The notes under the pieces: generated by a model | What the model saw: only the letters and a program-made list of their open reading frames with translations | Database searches by the model: none | What the model was told of the DNA's origin: nothing | Shown here: piece by piece, positions 1 to 22,000 of the stretch | How positions within the stretch are numbered: position 1 is the first letter of the stretch | Layout of the letters: the number at the start of each line of letters is the position of its first letter | NCBI RefSeq assembly: GCF_023856365.1 | Contig: NC_064538.1 | Span: forward strand, 15,308,435 to 15,372,434 | DNA: 64,000 bases | Reading direction: 5' to 3' | Origin: Brienomyrus brachyistius | Taxonomy: Eukaryota; Chordata; Actinopteri; Osteoglossiformes; Mormyridae | Made by a program: the position numbers and the translations under genes

Positions 1-360
1 CTTACCTGCTGCTTCTTCAGCAAATATAACACTGAAAACCAGACAGATATCTCTGGTTAAGCACAGCAGAGCCTTCATCTCAGTTATACATTGACAGTTA
101 AACACATTTTGTTTGCAAAATGCCCCAGTTCCTAACCAGAAACCTTACAACCTAGATTCTGTATGAACCGCCCCCTCTATCTCATATGTAATATTTAGTA
201 TTTCTAAAATAAAGTTTGAAGGATAGACTCCAAGGTGATGGCCATGAATTTCAGTAAATACTTCCAAACCCACCAGACCACAAAGAACATATCATGTGAC
301 AAAAAGTTATTAAACTCTGTGTCTCCAGTAACCTTTTCATCAGGTTATTATTTGCTGCAG
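1..360 (+). other. slc6a8: intron of slc6a8 (left edge of window)
   Basis: Non-coding sequence ending in a TGCAG splice acceptor at 360. The first coding exon(s) of the creatine transporter, with the N-terminus and first membrane segment, are not in the window. I see no other feature here. Confidence 0.8.
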
Positions 361-9488
<9,128 letters not shown>

Positions 9489-10184
9489 GCGGCGGGTCCC
9501 CACCTGTCCCTCCCTCCTCTTTCTCTGTCACTCCTTTGCTGCTCAGTATCAAGCTCAGAAGTGACCCACGCTCACCCACACAGATCCTGCAGATGTCCAC
9601 GTTTCCAGCCCTTCATTGCAGCACTTGGGTGGGCGGGGAGGCTCGGATGCAGTGCCATTACTGCCCCCCTCCACCTGGCCTCGGTCCCCCTTGTTGTCGT
9701 GCCTCAGCCCCCTGTCCTGTCTGGATCCCTGCAGTGTCGTGCCCGTCCCGTCCCGTGCCATAGCATGCTGTCTGCAGGTCCGCCCTGCTTTTTGTCCCCG
9801 CATCACATTTTCCCATTCCTGATTACAACTGTCGCTACGGCAGGCATGCTAGTCCGCTTCGACCCCTGTCTCTGCACATGTTTGCTGTGAAACCGAAGTA
9901 CGTCTGACCTAAAGATATTTAATACATTCTAAATCAGTATTTATAAATTATTGTAGTGATACCATGAATACAGCATTTAGTCGTGATTTGGTGCCATGTG
10001 TTTCCTCATTAAAATGAACATAAAAGAAAGCAGATTGTTTTACCCCCTTTGCACTTAGCCACATCTCCATTTACTTCTTTCCACCAGTTTGACGAATTTT
10101 TCACCAGTTTGATGATCTCTCCCGGGCATTTGCACCATCATCACACCAGTATTCAGACTTCAGGTGCTGAATTCATCAGAATGT
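9489..10184 (+). other. slc6a8: slc6a8 3' untranslated region and flank
   Basis: GC-rich sequence follows the TGA at 9486-9488 and becomes AT-rich after about 9900. The best polyadenylation hexamer is ATTAAA at 10008-10013, which would give a 3'UTR of roughly 540 nt. The reading frames in 9536-9890 are chance products of the GC-rich UTR. Confidence 0.6.
10008..10013 (+). terminator. slc6a8: candidate polyadenylation signal ATTAAA of slc6a8
   Basis: The common variant hexamer ATTAAA lies about 520 nt after the stop codon. No canonical AATAAA lies nearer in the sense direction. Confidence 0.45.
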
Positions 10185-10185
10185 A

Positions 10186-10650
10186 CAGTACTGTGCAAAA
10201 CTCTTAGGCAGTCAAAGAAAATGTCTAAATGATCTTTATGTTGGTGTAAAACTATGCTATTATGCCTTAGCCATTTCAAAACCTCTGCTAAAATCACCCC
10301 ATTATTTACAGCAACCATCCAACACACCAGTATTATCTGACTCGACCACTAGCACACCTTGTACGGTTAATCAGTATCTCTTTGACTTTTTAAAGTGAAT
10401 TAATTGTCAGCTAGTGGTGAAATTTAATAAATGCATGGAATGGCTGAGGTGCCCCTGAGGATATGTTTGGTCTCTGTTCATCTAGGCAACAAAATATCAG
10501 CAACTTTTTGGAGAACAGAAGAAATTTTTATTGTGTTCCTCTTACTTCGCACGTGTTCTTATGTTTTTTAGTCAGAGCAAATGTTCACATTCTACCCAGA
10601 TAAATAGCTTTAAAAGTTTCTTTTGACTGCCTAAGACTTTTGCACAGTAC
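10186..10650. mobile_element. MITE, TIR CAGTACTGTGCAAAA..TCTTAGGCAGTCAAA
   Basis: The left end reads CAGTACTGTGCAAAA and then CTCTTAGGCAGTCAAA. The right end (10621-10650) is its inverted copy. The element is about 465 bp with no coding capacity. A second diverged copy is at 23031-23365, sharing both the ends and the interior (GATCTT.AT.TTGGTGTAAA and CAGCAACCATCCA). The flanking TA at the left end would fit a Tc1/mariner-type origin, which is an inference. Confidence 0.7.
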
Positions 10651-13030
10651 TTTGTGTTTCTGGAAAAACCATACATAGGCCATCAGCTGGCCAAAGAGTA
10701 AACCACAGTATTAACGCTTTATTTCTTACACCTCCATCACCTGTTAAGCAGCAGAGCTCTCTGCCCATCTCTTCAGGCATGAATACTGTGTCTGTCCCAT
10801 AGCCTAAGGTGACAGCCCATCGTGTGTTAAGTTCATGCGTCCTCCAGGTGGCATCATATCTAAACCTGGTCCACATGGTTCCACGAGTGAGTAGTTAGAA
10901 ACTCAGTGCCCTGCTGTAGGGGGGCTGGGCCCCTGGTGGCCACCCTGTCCTGAGGGTCCTATGTCTACCTGCTTCTGTCTGAGGTGCCCAGGGGTCGGAC
11001 AGCGGCCTCCCTTTGCTGTGAGTTTGTTTTGGAGTGTATGGATTAAGGGATCTGCTGTGAACCACTCACCATGGGATACATAGGTAGAGAAAGCTCATGT
11101 GACTGTTTACCATGCTCAGCCTCTTGTGTTATCCAGTCAAGGTTGGCAACAATGCCAGTAGGTTCAGTTTGATGAAAGGTTGCCTGTCACTTGGCCAGGT
11201 CCCTCACTGGAAATGCACTCGAGACCCCACCAGAAAGCGCTCATGTCCCACTCATTCAGTGGCGGTAACACGAGCCGCACATGCGAAAGGCTAAAAGCCA
11301 CAAGGTAACCTGATGCAGCCGCTGGCCCCCGTGGAAACCGACTGCACCGCAAATCCTAGACCTCCGAACCTCGGCACAGACTTCTTGGTCTGGAAAACAA
11401 TGCAAAGTATTATCCACTAAAGGAGAAGGTTCCGGGTTGCCACTCTGAGGGTAGGAGTGTTAACGTGTTGCCTCTCGTGTGTCACGTCTGCAGTCACGGT
11501 ATAACAGGCAACCTTTGGTAGAAAAGCAGGTTCAGATACTCCTTGAGTTACTGGGACAGCACAGGCCAAGGGACGAGGACAGAAGGCTCTTTGTCAGACG
11601 TTCCCAATTATCGCCGGAGCAAGGCAGCCCGGTCCTTCGAACTGCCAGTAGACACACATGTGGTGATCCCTTTAAATTATGCTAAACAATATTTGCTGAG
11701 ATTAGTATTCAGAGTAAATATATTGTAGCTAATATAAGCGCAAAGAATTTTTGGAACCAATCCCTGTTTATATTACACTAAACTCTCCATCTATGACTCT
11801 GCCCATGGTACAATAAAGGTTCGGTAGAGAGTGATCCACCTGCATCACTCAGTCAGCCAGCTGACTGTATGTCATTTTCCCTCCTCCTGCTACTGATAGA
11901 AGTATAATGTAGAGTTAAGTGTTTCCAGCCCTGTGTATGTATTACTGTGAGTATTAGTTTCTGTAGGTTTGTGAATCAGTGTTACTGTTCCTGAGGGGCT
12001 GTTTATCAGCTTGGTGAAGCGCGCTTGAAGGGGAGGCCTCAGTGGGCAGCAATGCTGCGTTTAGCAAAAAGCAATAAAAATCAAGAGGACGGGAAGTGCC
12101 TTGTGTTCTCACCTTCGTGTTTATTGTCCCACAACACTTTGTCAGTAAACGCCTTTATCAATCCAGCCTGTACACTCTATGTAATATGCATATATCTGGA
12201 GATACACCCACCTGTTCTGCAAACTCCTCCCTACTGGTCATTTTCAGGCATGCCTGACAGAACAAACCTACCACACCTATCTTTTAAAGTTAAGAAAGCT
12301 TTAAAAAACTAATTTTAAATTCATTAAGATTCTCTGCCTCTAATCTGGGAAAGATCAATGAAGATAGATAGAAACTAGCCAATAAGTATTAATGCAAAAA
12401 AAAAATGTAACAATGTACTTTGTAAATATGCATACACTGGTTCAGTAAAATGTCTTAAAATGACACACACTGAAGAGTCTTTTTGTAAAGTGGATTAGTA
12501 ATAGTGTCACTTAGACCCCTGGCTTTGAAAGCTGCCCCTTCTTCCACCTGAGATGTGTATATTTATGGATGAGTCCCCAGGACTACATTTCCCATGTACA
12601 TTTTCATCCCTTTTACATGTTTGTGAGGCAATCTCAGTTATGAAAAAAAAAACCTGTTGCCACAGAAACTGCAACCCTTATCGCCATAGAAACATAACAG
12701 AGGAGTGGGTGAGGCATGGCTGTGCATATTGACCACGACAGCAAAAGGAAGTAGGCGGGATGGAAATTCTATGATGGGGAGACAGTGGACCTCAAGGTTA
12801 CAGTTTGGTGCTGCAAGCCACATCCTGCAATGACAGTTCGTTAACGTGTCACGGCTTGACAAGTCCAAAGTGATAATGATCTCACAGCATAAATTTCTGG
12901 CAGTGGGAGCAACTGCAGCATCCTAATGTTATGACCAGGAAAAAAAAACTGTTTCTTTTATCCTTTGTGGGATTTATAAAGCTGTGTGTGAAATCTGGTT
13001 TGGTGCATGTTTCTGGGCTTGCTGTGTGAG
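10651..13030. other. intergenic, convergent 3' ends of slc6a8 and slc26a6
   Basis: No gene is recognised. On the minus strand the first clear AATAAA downstream of the slc26a6 stop is at 12120-12125 (TTTATT on the plus strand), which would give a 3'UTR near 0.9 kb. The reading frames here (for example 10631-10876, 11479-11685, 12025-12312) have no recognisable domain and no splice support. Confidence 0.5.
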
Positions 13031-16000
13031 TCACAGAGAGGCAGTAGAGTCAGTGCTCACCGGCACGTAGGCAGGCAAAGTTGACTGGCCGCTTCGCCAG
13101 AGGCAGTGGAGTACAGCATCGTGGACCGTGGCGAACAGCCGGCCCTTGGGGAGGGAATGAGAGAAGAAGCCGCCGCGCTCCAGCTGCTCCACCACACAGG
13201 CTGAGCACAGGGGCATATGGAAAAGGAGACACCAGAGAGTCAGAGGCAGCATCACAGATCTCCGCAGAGATACAGTAGCACTTCCTGTCATCTGATGATG
13301 TGCTGGAAATACATGCCTTCAGCTGATTTTACCCATTAATTTTTATTTATGTTGTGGCTATGTGAAGCACAAATTTAAGTCACACCAATGAGCCAAAACA
13401 TTATGACCACCCCCACGTGAAGTGAAAAATGTTGACTGTACATTGGAGATGTATGCATGGGATAGTGTCCATTCACAACACCCTGTCCGTGCGTCGTGGC
13501 TTTTCCCTCCTCAGATCACTCTCAGGAGGTATCCACCTTGGCTGACTGTCATTGGAGATGCTTTTGGAAATGCTCTAACTCAGTCTACTGGCCATAATGA
13601 TTTGACCATTATCAGGGTCACTCAGATCTTTATCCATGTCTATTTCTTCTGCATGCAACATGTCAGCTACAAGTATCAAATGTTGTCTTGCATCCAATAT
13701 GTCCCAGACTTTCACATACACCGTTTTCACAAAATAGCTCATATTATTCGCTTCACATTTGGGTAGTTTCAATGTTTTGGCTTATTGGTGTATATATATG
13801 GTAAAATGTGTGCTTTATTGAGTTTGCTTAGTTTTTTCATGTGAATAAAAACATAGCCCACTGTTTCCAGGCCAACACAGATGCATTCACATCGAAGCAG
13901 CCAGTGGAAACACTGCTATACAATATTGAGTTTGTGTAATCCATTAAGCCATTTTAAAATGCACTCACACTGACAGGCAGCCATGTACACATCCACATCT
14001 ATTTCTCCAAAGTTATGGAATATCTGCAAGGAAGTGAGGAGATAAAGCAGGCTGAAAACTGTCATCCAAGGAGAAGGCCAATGGCAATCTCCATTCAAAG
14101 GAAATCTTTAATGTTTACAAAACTTACACAATGAGCCTTCATGTTTTCCCCTATCACCCCTTCCCTATAGCTCCCTGACCACTTCAACTTACATTTTTCA
14201 GAGTCTTGATAGTTACTGTGTCTATGAAGCTGGTGGTGGAGAGATCCAGGATTACGGAGTGGGTATCCAAAGGGCTCAGGCCTGGAGAACCAGCAGTCAC
14301 TTCTGCACTAATGCTGTTGCTCCTATTGAGTGTAGATTCGTCAAGGATTTCTCCATCCTGGTAGCCGAAGTTCATCTGGCCACTGACGACTCCATCTTCC
14401 ATCTTAACGCCATCAGCTTGCTCACAAATTCCACCTTCCTGCATTCCTCCATTCTCATCTTCCCATCTGTCTCGCTTTTCCCACTGCCCCATCACTCGCT
14501 CCACTGAAAATAGTGTTCCAGACCTTGAATTCAGAACCTTTCTCTTGGTGATATGAAAAGGAAAAGGAAAAGTGGCATCAAGAACCAATACAACCGTCCC
14601 AGCTCAATGACAATTCCACATGGGATGGTGTACTTGCTCAGCCCCAATGCCATTAGACATCTGCAGGTGTACCTGCTTTTTCACACCTGTTTCTTAGCGT
14701 CTTCCCTTGCTTCCCTCTCGTCCCTTTTCTTTTGCCGTCGGAGCTTTGCCACCAGCTTCCTCTTGTGGGTCAGCCGCTTCAGAAAGTCAACGCCACTCTG
14801 TGTGTAGCCATGATACATTGGGGTTAGTGACTATGGCTTGGCAGCCATTGCTACTGTCAGTATTGCAGTTACTCCCTTTCACTGTCGCCAGTGCACTGCT
14901 GTTGCTACTTTGCACAGAACAGAAAATCCTGTTGTACCAGTGGATTCAACGGCAGAGACAGGAATAATGGACAGTTGGGTTAAATTGCTACATTAATAAT
15001 TTACAGCAGCAATTAGACGTAAAAGTAACCTTCTCCTGTAGAGCCTCTAGATATAGCTCAGCATTGGCAAAGTAAATGGTGCTGGAGGAACGGAAAATGG
15101 TGATGCCTGGAACTGTGTTCACCTGCAGGGAGACAACAAGACCAAACAAGGCAGTGCGTCACTCAGCTAAAACCCCCCTGTAGGTTGCTGTCCTTTTTCA
15201 CATCCTTTCCTTTAGTCATCCGCCATCGCAGCATGACCGCCCCACACCATTACATTATTCCTAGAGCTGGCACCGTTTGGCTCACCTGATCGTATGTATC
15301 TATATCAAGGTAGATGTCTGTGCCTGGCAGCCACCCGAGGACAGAATATTTCGGTCTGAGCAGTATGAGGGAGGAAGGGAGACATAGAGAAAGATGAGGA
15401 ATGAGCAAAGACAGAAATATGAGCAACATTAATCTTTATCTTGCAAAGGACAATGAACATATAAATGACATGGGGAATTCAGTGTAATAGAGCGTGATAA
15501 ATCACTGACATCAGCTGAAAATATTTCCACTTTCTATTAAACACGCTTTGAACAATGTGGTTTGGATTATCTTAAATTCATCAACCATAAACAGCAAACC
15601 ATACATGCATGATACTGCATAGTACCCTTAATTTAAAACTGCAAACAGCTAACAATCTGCAGATAACAGAATAAAAGATAGGGCAGGAATTTCAAAGCTT
15701 CCAAAAATGGGACATGCACATCATCCATGCAGCAGAAAATGTGATCCATCTCCATTTACCACCAGGCTCTGCAACGCAAAGCCAGCCCCAGAGCACAGTC
15801 AACACAATCCTGAGGTCAACAAGATCAGCAACACCAACATCACTCTGAAGAAGCTCGGTCAAAGTCTCACTTACATGCACCCGAGTTACAAAAGGAGACA
15901 ATGCACTGTTCCATGGTGCATGTTCACCAAAACAGCACTGTAACAAGAAATCTCTTTACAAAAGAAATAATCTTAACAACCATTACGATAGCCAACATAT

Positions 16001-19000
16001 TACAACTAACAATCACAGATTTTTATACCACAGGAATTGGTTACATTTCTCTGCTGAACTTTGATACAGTCATCTGTATAAAGAGAACTGATAAATCTGC
16101 TTGACTGCCGGCCTTCTGATTGGAGATGCTGACTACGCTGCCCGCCTACACAAAAAACCCAAACAGAAACAGAGGGGAGATGCCAGATAAAAGAGGCCTT
16201 GTTTTCATTTCTGTAATAATCTGCCTCTTCATCAATTTCCTCCTTGGCAAAACAGCTGAACTTTTTTTTCCCCTATAGCTTTGTTCAAAATTAGAGAAAA
16301 GCTAACAGGCTCACAAATTTATAAGAATGACAAACGTAAAGAGAGAGAGCCTGGCTCACTGTTGGGTCCTGAAGATGAATGTCAGGAGAGCAAAGGCGAT
16401 GGAGGTGATGAGGCCCAGGTCCAGGTTTAGAAGCAGTGTGGACACCAGGGTAACCAGCCATACCAGCTGCAGGTAAGAGAATTCAGAGAGATGGGGCACA
16501 CCTCAGGACTGCCCAGGGAGGGGGCATGTGTCACATGGCTATTTCTGCAGACATTTCGCCCTGAAGAGCAGACGCCTTAAGCAGTGTTTATGCGCAAGTT
16601 TCCTACATACTTTCCATTTTATGGGGGTGGGGGTGGAAAGCCGACACCCTCCCAGAAGATGCTACCCAGGGCAGTTTCCCATCTTTTTTCCCCATGCGTC
16701 CATTGTTTTCTTCTCTCCCAGTTGAGGACTGGGTTGGAAAGCACTGTATTAAATGATGCCCTGTTGCTACCTTCTTTTGAAAGGATGGCTCTACAAACAT
16801 TACAGGTAGCTGTTGGGCTAATTTTAGTTTCCAGTTTATAGAATTTCCAGATGGCTGACATCTTGATAGTTTGTAGTTTCAAGTCAAGTGCCTCAGACTT
16901 ACTGCAGCATGTAAATTAACTTTACAATCTGCACAACCGACATAAATGACGTGGATGTGGGAGATTAAATAGATGGGGCTTAGGATCAGGCTGTGGTTGC
17001 CGATACTGATCAATTAAAAAATGACATGAACAGGTAAATTCAGATATGTTTATAGAATACATGCATACTGCATAGCAACCCTGTGTGCATGCAAATGCAG
17101 GAGTGGGTGTCTCATTTTTCACAATTCATAAATTGTATTCCTAAGTGTAATTTAAAACCGAATGCAGATCAGCACAAACTGCAGCTCTCATATATATGTT
17201 TTTGTCCAATTAATGCTGGTTGGTAAGCATATTTTCCCCATACCAGGTCAGGTTTGCTGCTTCTCCACAGCATGGGAATATCCTGGCACTGCGTGAATGT
17301 GCCCTTCAGGTTGACAAAGACAATGGTGGACAGGACTGCCTGGGGCAGGCAAATGGACGAGAAAACCGCATTAGCCACAGCTTTTACTCATATGAGAGGT
17401 ACTATGGGTAACAAGGAAAGATTTACCTTGGGGAGCTTCTCAAACAGCGGCCCCAGCTTCAGCACAGCAATCAACACCACCAGAGCAGAAATAGCCCCCG
17501 CCACCTGATAGCACCCACCAACAGACACAGAAGTGCTCATCAGGCAGCACATGTGACAATAAGACATATATAGGTGATTACTGTATCAATTAGTAGCTAG
17601 AGATGCTGTTGGCATAAACACGGGCCCAGGGCAAAAGTGAGATGGCCGAAATATCTCACCTGCGTCCGGCCCCCTGTGCTCTCCTGGATCAGGCTGCGGG
17701 ACACGGAGGAGGTTACGGAAAAGCACTGGAAAAGTCCTCCTGCTACATTGCTGAGACCCAGAGCCACAAGCTCCTGCGTGGAGAGGTGGAGTGGGGGTCA
17801 GAGGGGAGCATGTGTTAGAGCTCCACCAGGAGGACGCAGAGAGGGAGGCAGGAGACAGGTCCCCTCAAAGACATCCCATGACTGTAAGATAGCTACTAAA
17901 TGCATTATTGTCAGTGCAGCACTTTGAGAAGTGGAATTAATAAAACACTTTCATCTACAATAATTTAAGCCTTTTCAAAAACGATTAGATGTATTATTAA
18001 AGTTTACGCTTGCTCACTTGATGTTAGGTCGATTTACTCCACAGATCACCACAACGAAGCTTGGTTGCTTCATTTTAAATGATTTGTTTCACAACATGCT
18101 CACCTTAAGGTTATTTGCTTAATTCAAGGGTTAAGGCACAGCTACAAATTCTGTTGAGTAATTTAACAAGTCTGCTAAGAGGTGTGAAGCAGCACAACCT
18201 TGAACATAAGTACAAGGATACTCTCACTTAAATGTAATGTGATTCTGAAAAGACTGTGTTCTGTTTTGTGTTAAGTTCTAATGAATACTACATAGTCGAC
18301 TTAATTTGGGTTTCCAGAAGATAACCAGTACGTTATTCATATAAAATATTCATATAAAATTTTGCTAATTCATGTCTGTATTTTTTGTCTGTGATGGACC
18401 AGCATCCCAATCAGGGGGCAGCATGCCCTGGGACAGGTGTTAGGCTCACCATGGTTACCGAAGAGGAAAAATCGACAGATGGCTGGATCTTGCTATTACA
18501 GAATGAGCAGGTTCTCAAATGGGGTTAATGTGGGATTAATATTAAGTTTATAGAGACTATGTGGTTAGTTAGCCTGCCATGCAAGTGAGGGAGGAGAGAT
18601 GAGATGATCAGTAAGTGTACAGGCTTCCTCAGTACTATGGGAGATCAGACCCAATTCACATTCGAAAGATCATTGGTTTGAAACCCATGGCTGCCAGAGG
18701 TATCATATTCCTGAGGTGGCCCCGAGTTAAAGGGGCAATTCACCCCAAAACTGAAAACGATATGTTTTAAAGGGGCTTTAGTACCACCTATCCGTCTAAT
18801 TTGTTCTACTGGGAGCTGCCTAGTTTTGGAGATATTAAACATAGTAATGTTGGGCTTATCTTGAATATAATGGGAGTGAATGTCATTCTTTCTGTGATGA
18901 TTAAAGTACCAGAAAAATACATTTGAAAAATTGAACAGCAATGTCTTTTATCAGAAATCATGACCCAGCTGCTGAAGATAATCCACAGACTTGTAGTGAG

Positions 19001-22000
19001 CAGTTTCCTCTACAGGCCTCCACAAACTAATTGTATCACTGTGCAGAAGTTATCACCAAACTAGATAGATAGCACTAAAGCCCCTCTAAAACTTTTTTCA
19101 ATTTTGGGGTTAACTTACAGTCAAAGTAAAAAGCATTTGGAACTATTTGGAATTATCTGGTTTTCTGAATGAATTGGTCATAAAAAGTGATCTGATCTTT
19201 GTCTAAGTCACAAGTACTGATATACAGAATGAGCTTAAGCCAATAACACACAAAAAAACCTACTCTTTCATGTCTTTATTATACAAACGCATTCAACGTT
19301 CACAGTGGTAGTGGAAAAAGTCAATGAACCTTTGGATTTAATAACTGGTTGACCCTCCTTTGGCAGCAATGACCTCAATCAGGCGCTTCCTATAACTGCA
19401 GATCAGTTATAGACCTGTACATCATGCAGGGGGGGATTTCAGCTAACTCTTCCCTGCAGAACTGCCTTAACTCTTCCATATTCTTTGGTTGTCTTCTGTG
19501 TATTTCTCTCTTCAAATCATTCCACAGCATCTCAATAGGACGGAGATCTGGGCTCTGACTGGGCCACTCCAAAAGGTGGACTTTGTTGTTCTGACACCAT
19601 TGCGCTGTGGATTTTCTGCGATGTTTGGGGTCATTGTCCTGTTGCATCACCCAGCCTCTTCTGAGCTTCAGTTGACAGACAGACACACTCACATTATCCT
19701 GGATAATTTGTTGATAAACCTGGGTGATGTTTTGATGTTGATATGCAGTTCCCTTTTTATACCAAATGAAGTTCTGCTTGTTCCTCCCAAATAGTGCAAT
19801 TTTGGTTTCATCACACCACAAGACATTTTCCTAGGATCCTTGTGGAGTGTCCAAGTGCTCTATTGCAAACTTCTGGTGTGCAGCACTGATGTTATTTGAC
19901 AGCAGTGGGTTCCTTCTTGGGGTCCTGCCATGGACTCTTTCTGGTTCAGTGTGTTGCCTATTGAAGAATCAGGAACAGATATCTTTGCCAGTTCGAATGA
20001 CTTCCTCAAGTCGTTCGCTATCTCTCTAGTTCTTCTTTATCTCACTGATGACTTTACGTTGTGCTCTTGGGATCATCTTCAAGGGACACCCACTTCTAGG
20101 CCAAATTGTCTCAATTTATAGACAACTTGCCTAACAGCAGACTGATGAATATCTAAAATCTTTGAGATGACTCTGTAACCCTTTCCAGCCTTATGTAAAT
20201 TAACAATTCTTGATCGTAGCTCTTTTATATGAGGCATGACTCCCATCTGGAAATGCTTCTTGTTAAAAGCTCAAACTCAACCTTTTCAGTGTTTTTATCA
20301 ATCACAGTAATTCTTGGCCACACCCCTGAACTCGTTTCATTAACTGGACTCCAGGTTTGCTAAATTCTGACTGCAATGAGCTTTTTAAAAAGTCATTAGC
20401 TTAGGGTTCATTTACTTTTTCCAACCTTTAGTTTCCCAGTTTGAATGATTTATTCAATATGGTCAAAAATTCTCTGAAATCTGTGTATCTTTAGCTATAG
20501 AAGCTATAAAAGTCTTTGTTAATTATTGTGACTTACATGAAGATACGACTATGTTTTATATGGGAATTAGACATAAATCTACACATTTCCAAGGGGTTCA
20601 TAAACTTTTTACTGTAACTGTATATCCTATAAATGGCTGGAGGACTGGCTGGGAAAATGCCTGACCTTTCACTCTGACTGCAAGCTTTGCTCTCTCATTA
20701 TGCGCAAATATGTACAAATAAAAAAATCACCATGTACATGTATTTGTACAAATGGAAAATAGAGTATTATTATTGCAAAAACCATATTCAAAATTGTTCC
20801 CTAGTACCTATATAATGTGTCCGCCCTTCTGTTCTGCTGTTGGAATTATTAAAAGTCAGACAATACACTGTGCACTATAAAATACTCACGATGAACTGTA
20901 AATTCAATGTATATTAGAATGCTCCCTTTATATCACAGTGCAATGCAAAGGTGACATCTTTTGTACTAGAAGGCAACTTTGAATACAGTTATAAGCACAT
21001 TTTTAAACAATAATTTAACAAATCGCAGGCTTACACATCCTAATTTACTTTAATCTCCTTTGTTCAATTTTGTTTATGGTGTTGCTGTTTTTTTGCTAAT
21101 TTCAAATATAATGGGTTGCTAAGATGCCAGCACAGAGCACACTGGCATACAGTGTTCAAAGCCATCATGCTGTTTTGCTGACTAATTCTTTATACAGTCA
21201 ACTATATTAGTTTTCATATATAGGGTGAGTGAGTGAACAATTTTGAATACATTCATAGTAATTAAATATCAGCCTATAATAGTCTATTCAGTTCAAGCTC
21301 CTTTAATTCAATATCTACCTTGGCCTTCATCTTTTACCAAACCTGCACCACTTGCTGTGGTTTCAGATTTAGCACAGGCTTGAATTCATTCTGGGTTGCC
21401 AGAAATGCACGATAATTTCTTGTCATATCGGCGCAAATGCACATGAAATACGTACGCATTCACGCTGTTACAACAATCGATTGCCACACGTATCGCTTTT
21501 AAAGGTGAATGCGTACCTGCGTTCCAGTTATGTCAATCCCCATTTATGACATATACAAGACATTGTTATTTACTGAATTTCCACCCAGCAATTTTCCATA
21601 CTTGCTTGTGCTATGCAGGGTCATGGGAATCTCTAGCCTATTTTGGAAGCTATAGTCACAATGCTGAGAATAACCCAGGATGGGTTATTCCCCACCAACC
21701 CAACCAATTACTTACTGTATTTCACAGAGTATAATTATAGATGTTTCCAAACAGTATAATCATCCATAGGGCACTTGTGTCAAAGATGTACCTGGTTACT
21801 GTCCACCTTGTAGCCATGCTTGACAGCAAACGTTTTGCCCAGTGACATGTTTATGGCATAGCTGACGATAGCGATGGCAAAGGCATCCCCAAGCACCTCC
21901 ATGAAAATGCTGATATCGGGGACACTGGGCGGCTTCATCCTGTGTGCCGGGAAACAGGGGGCCCAAAAGATGGCTCAGATAAAAGGGGAAGCTTCCAGGG

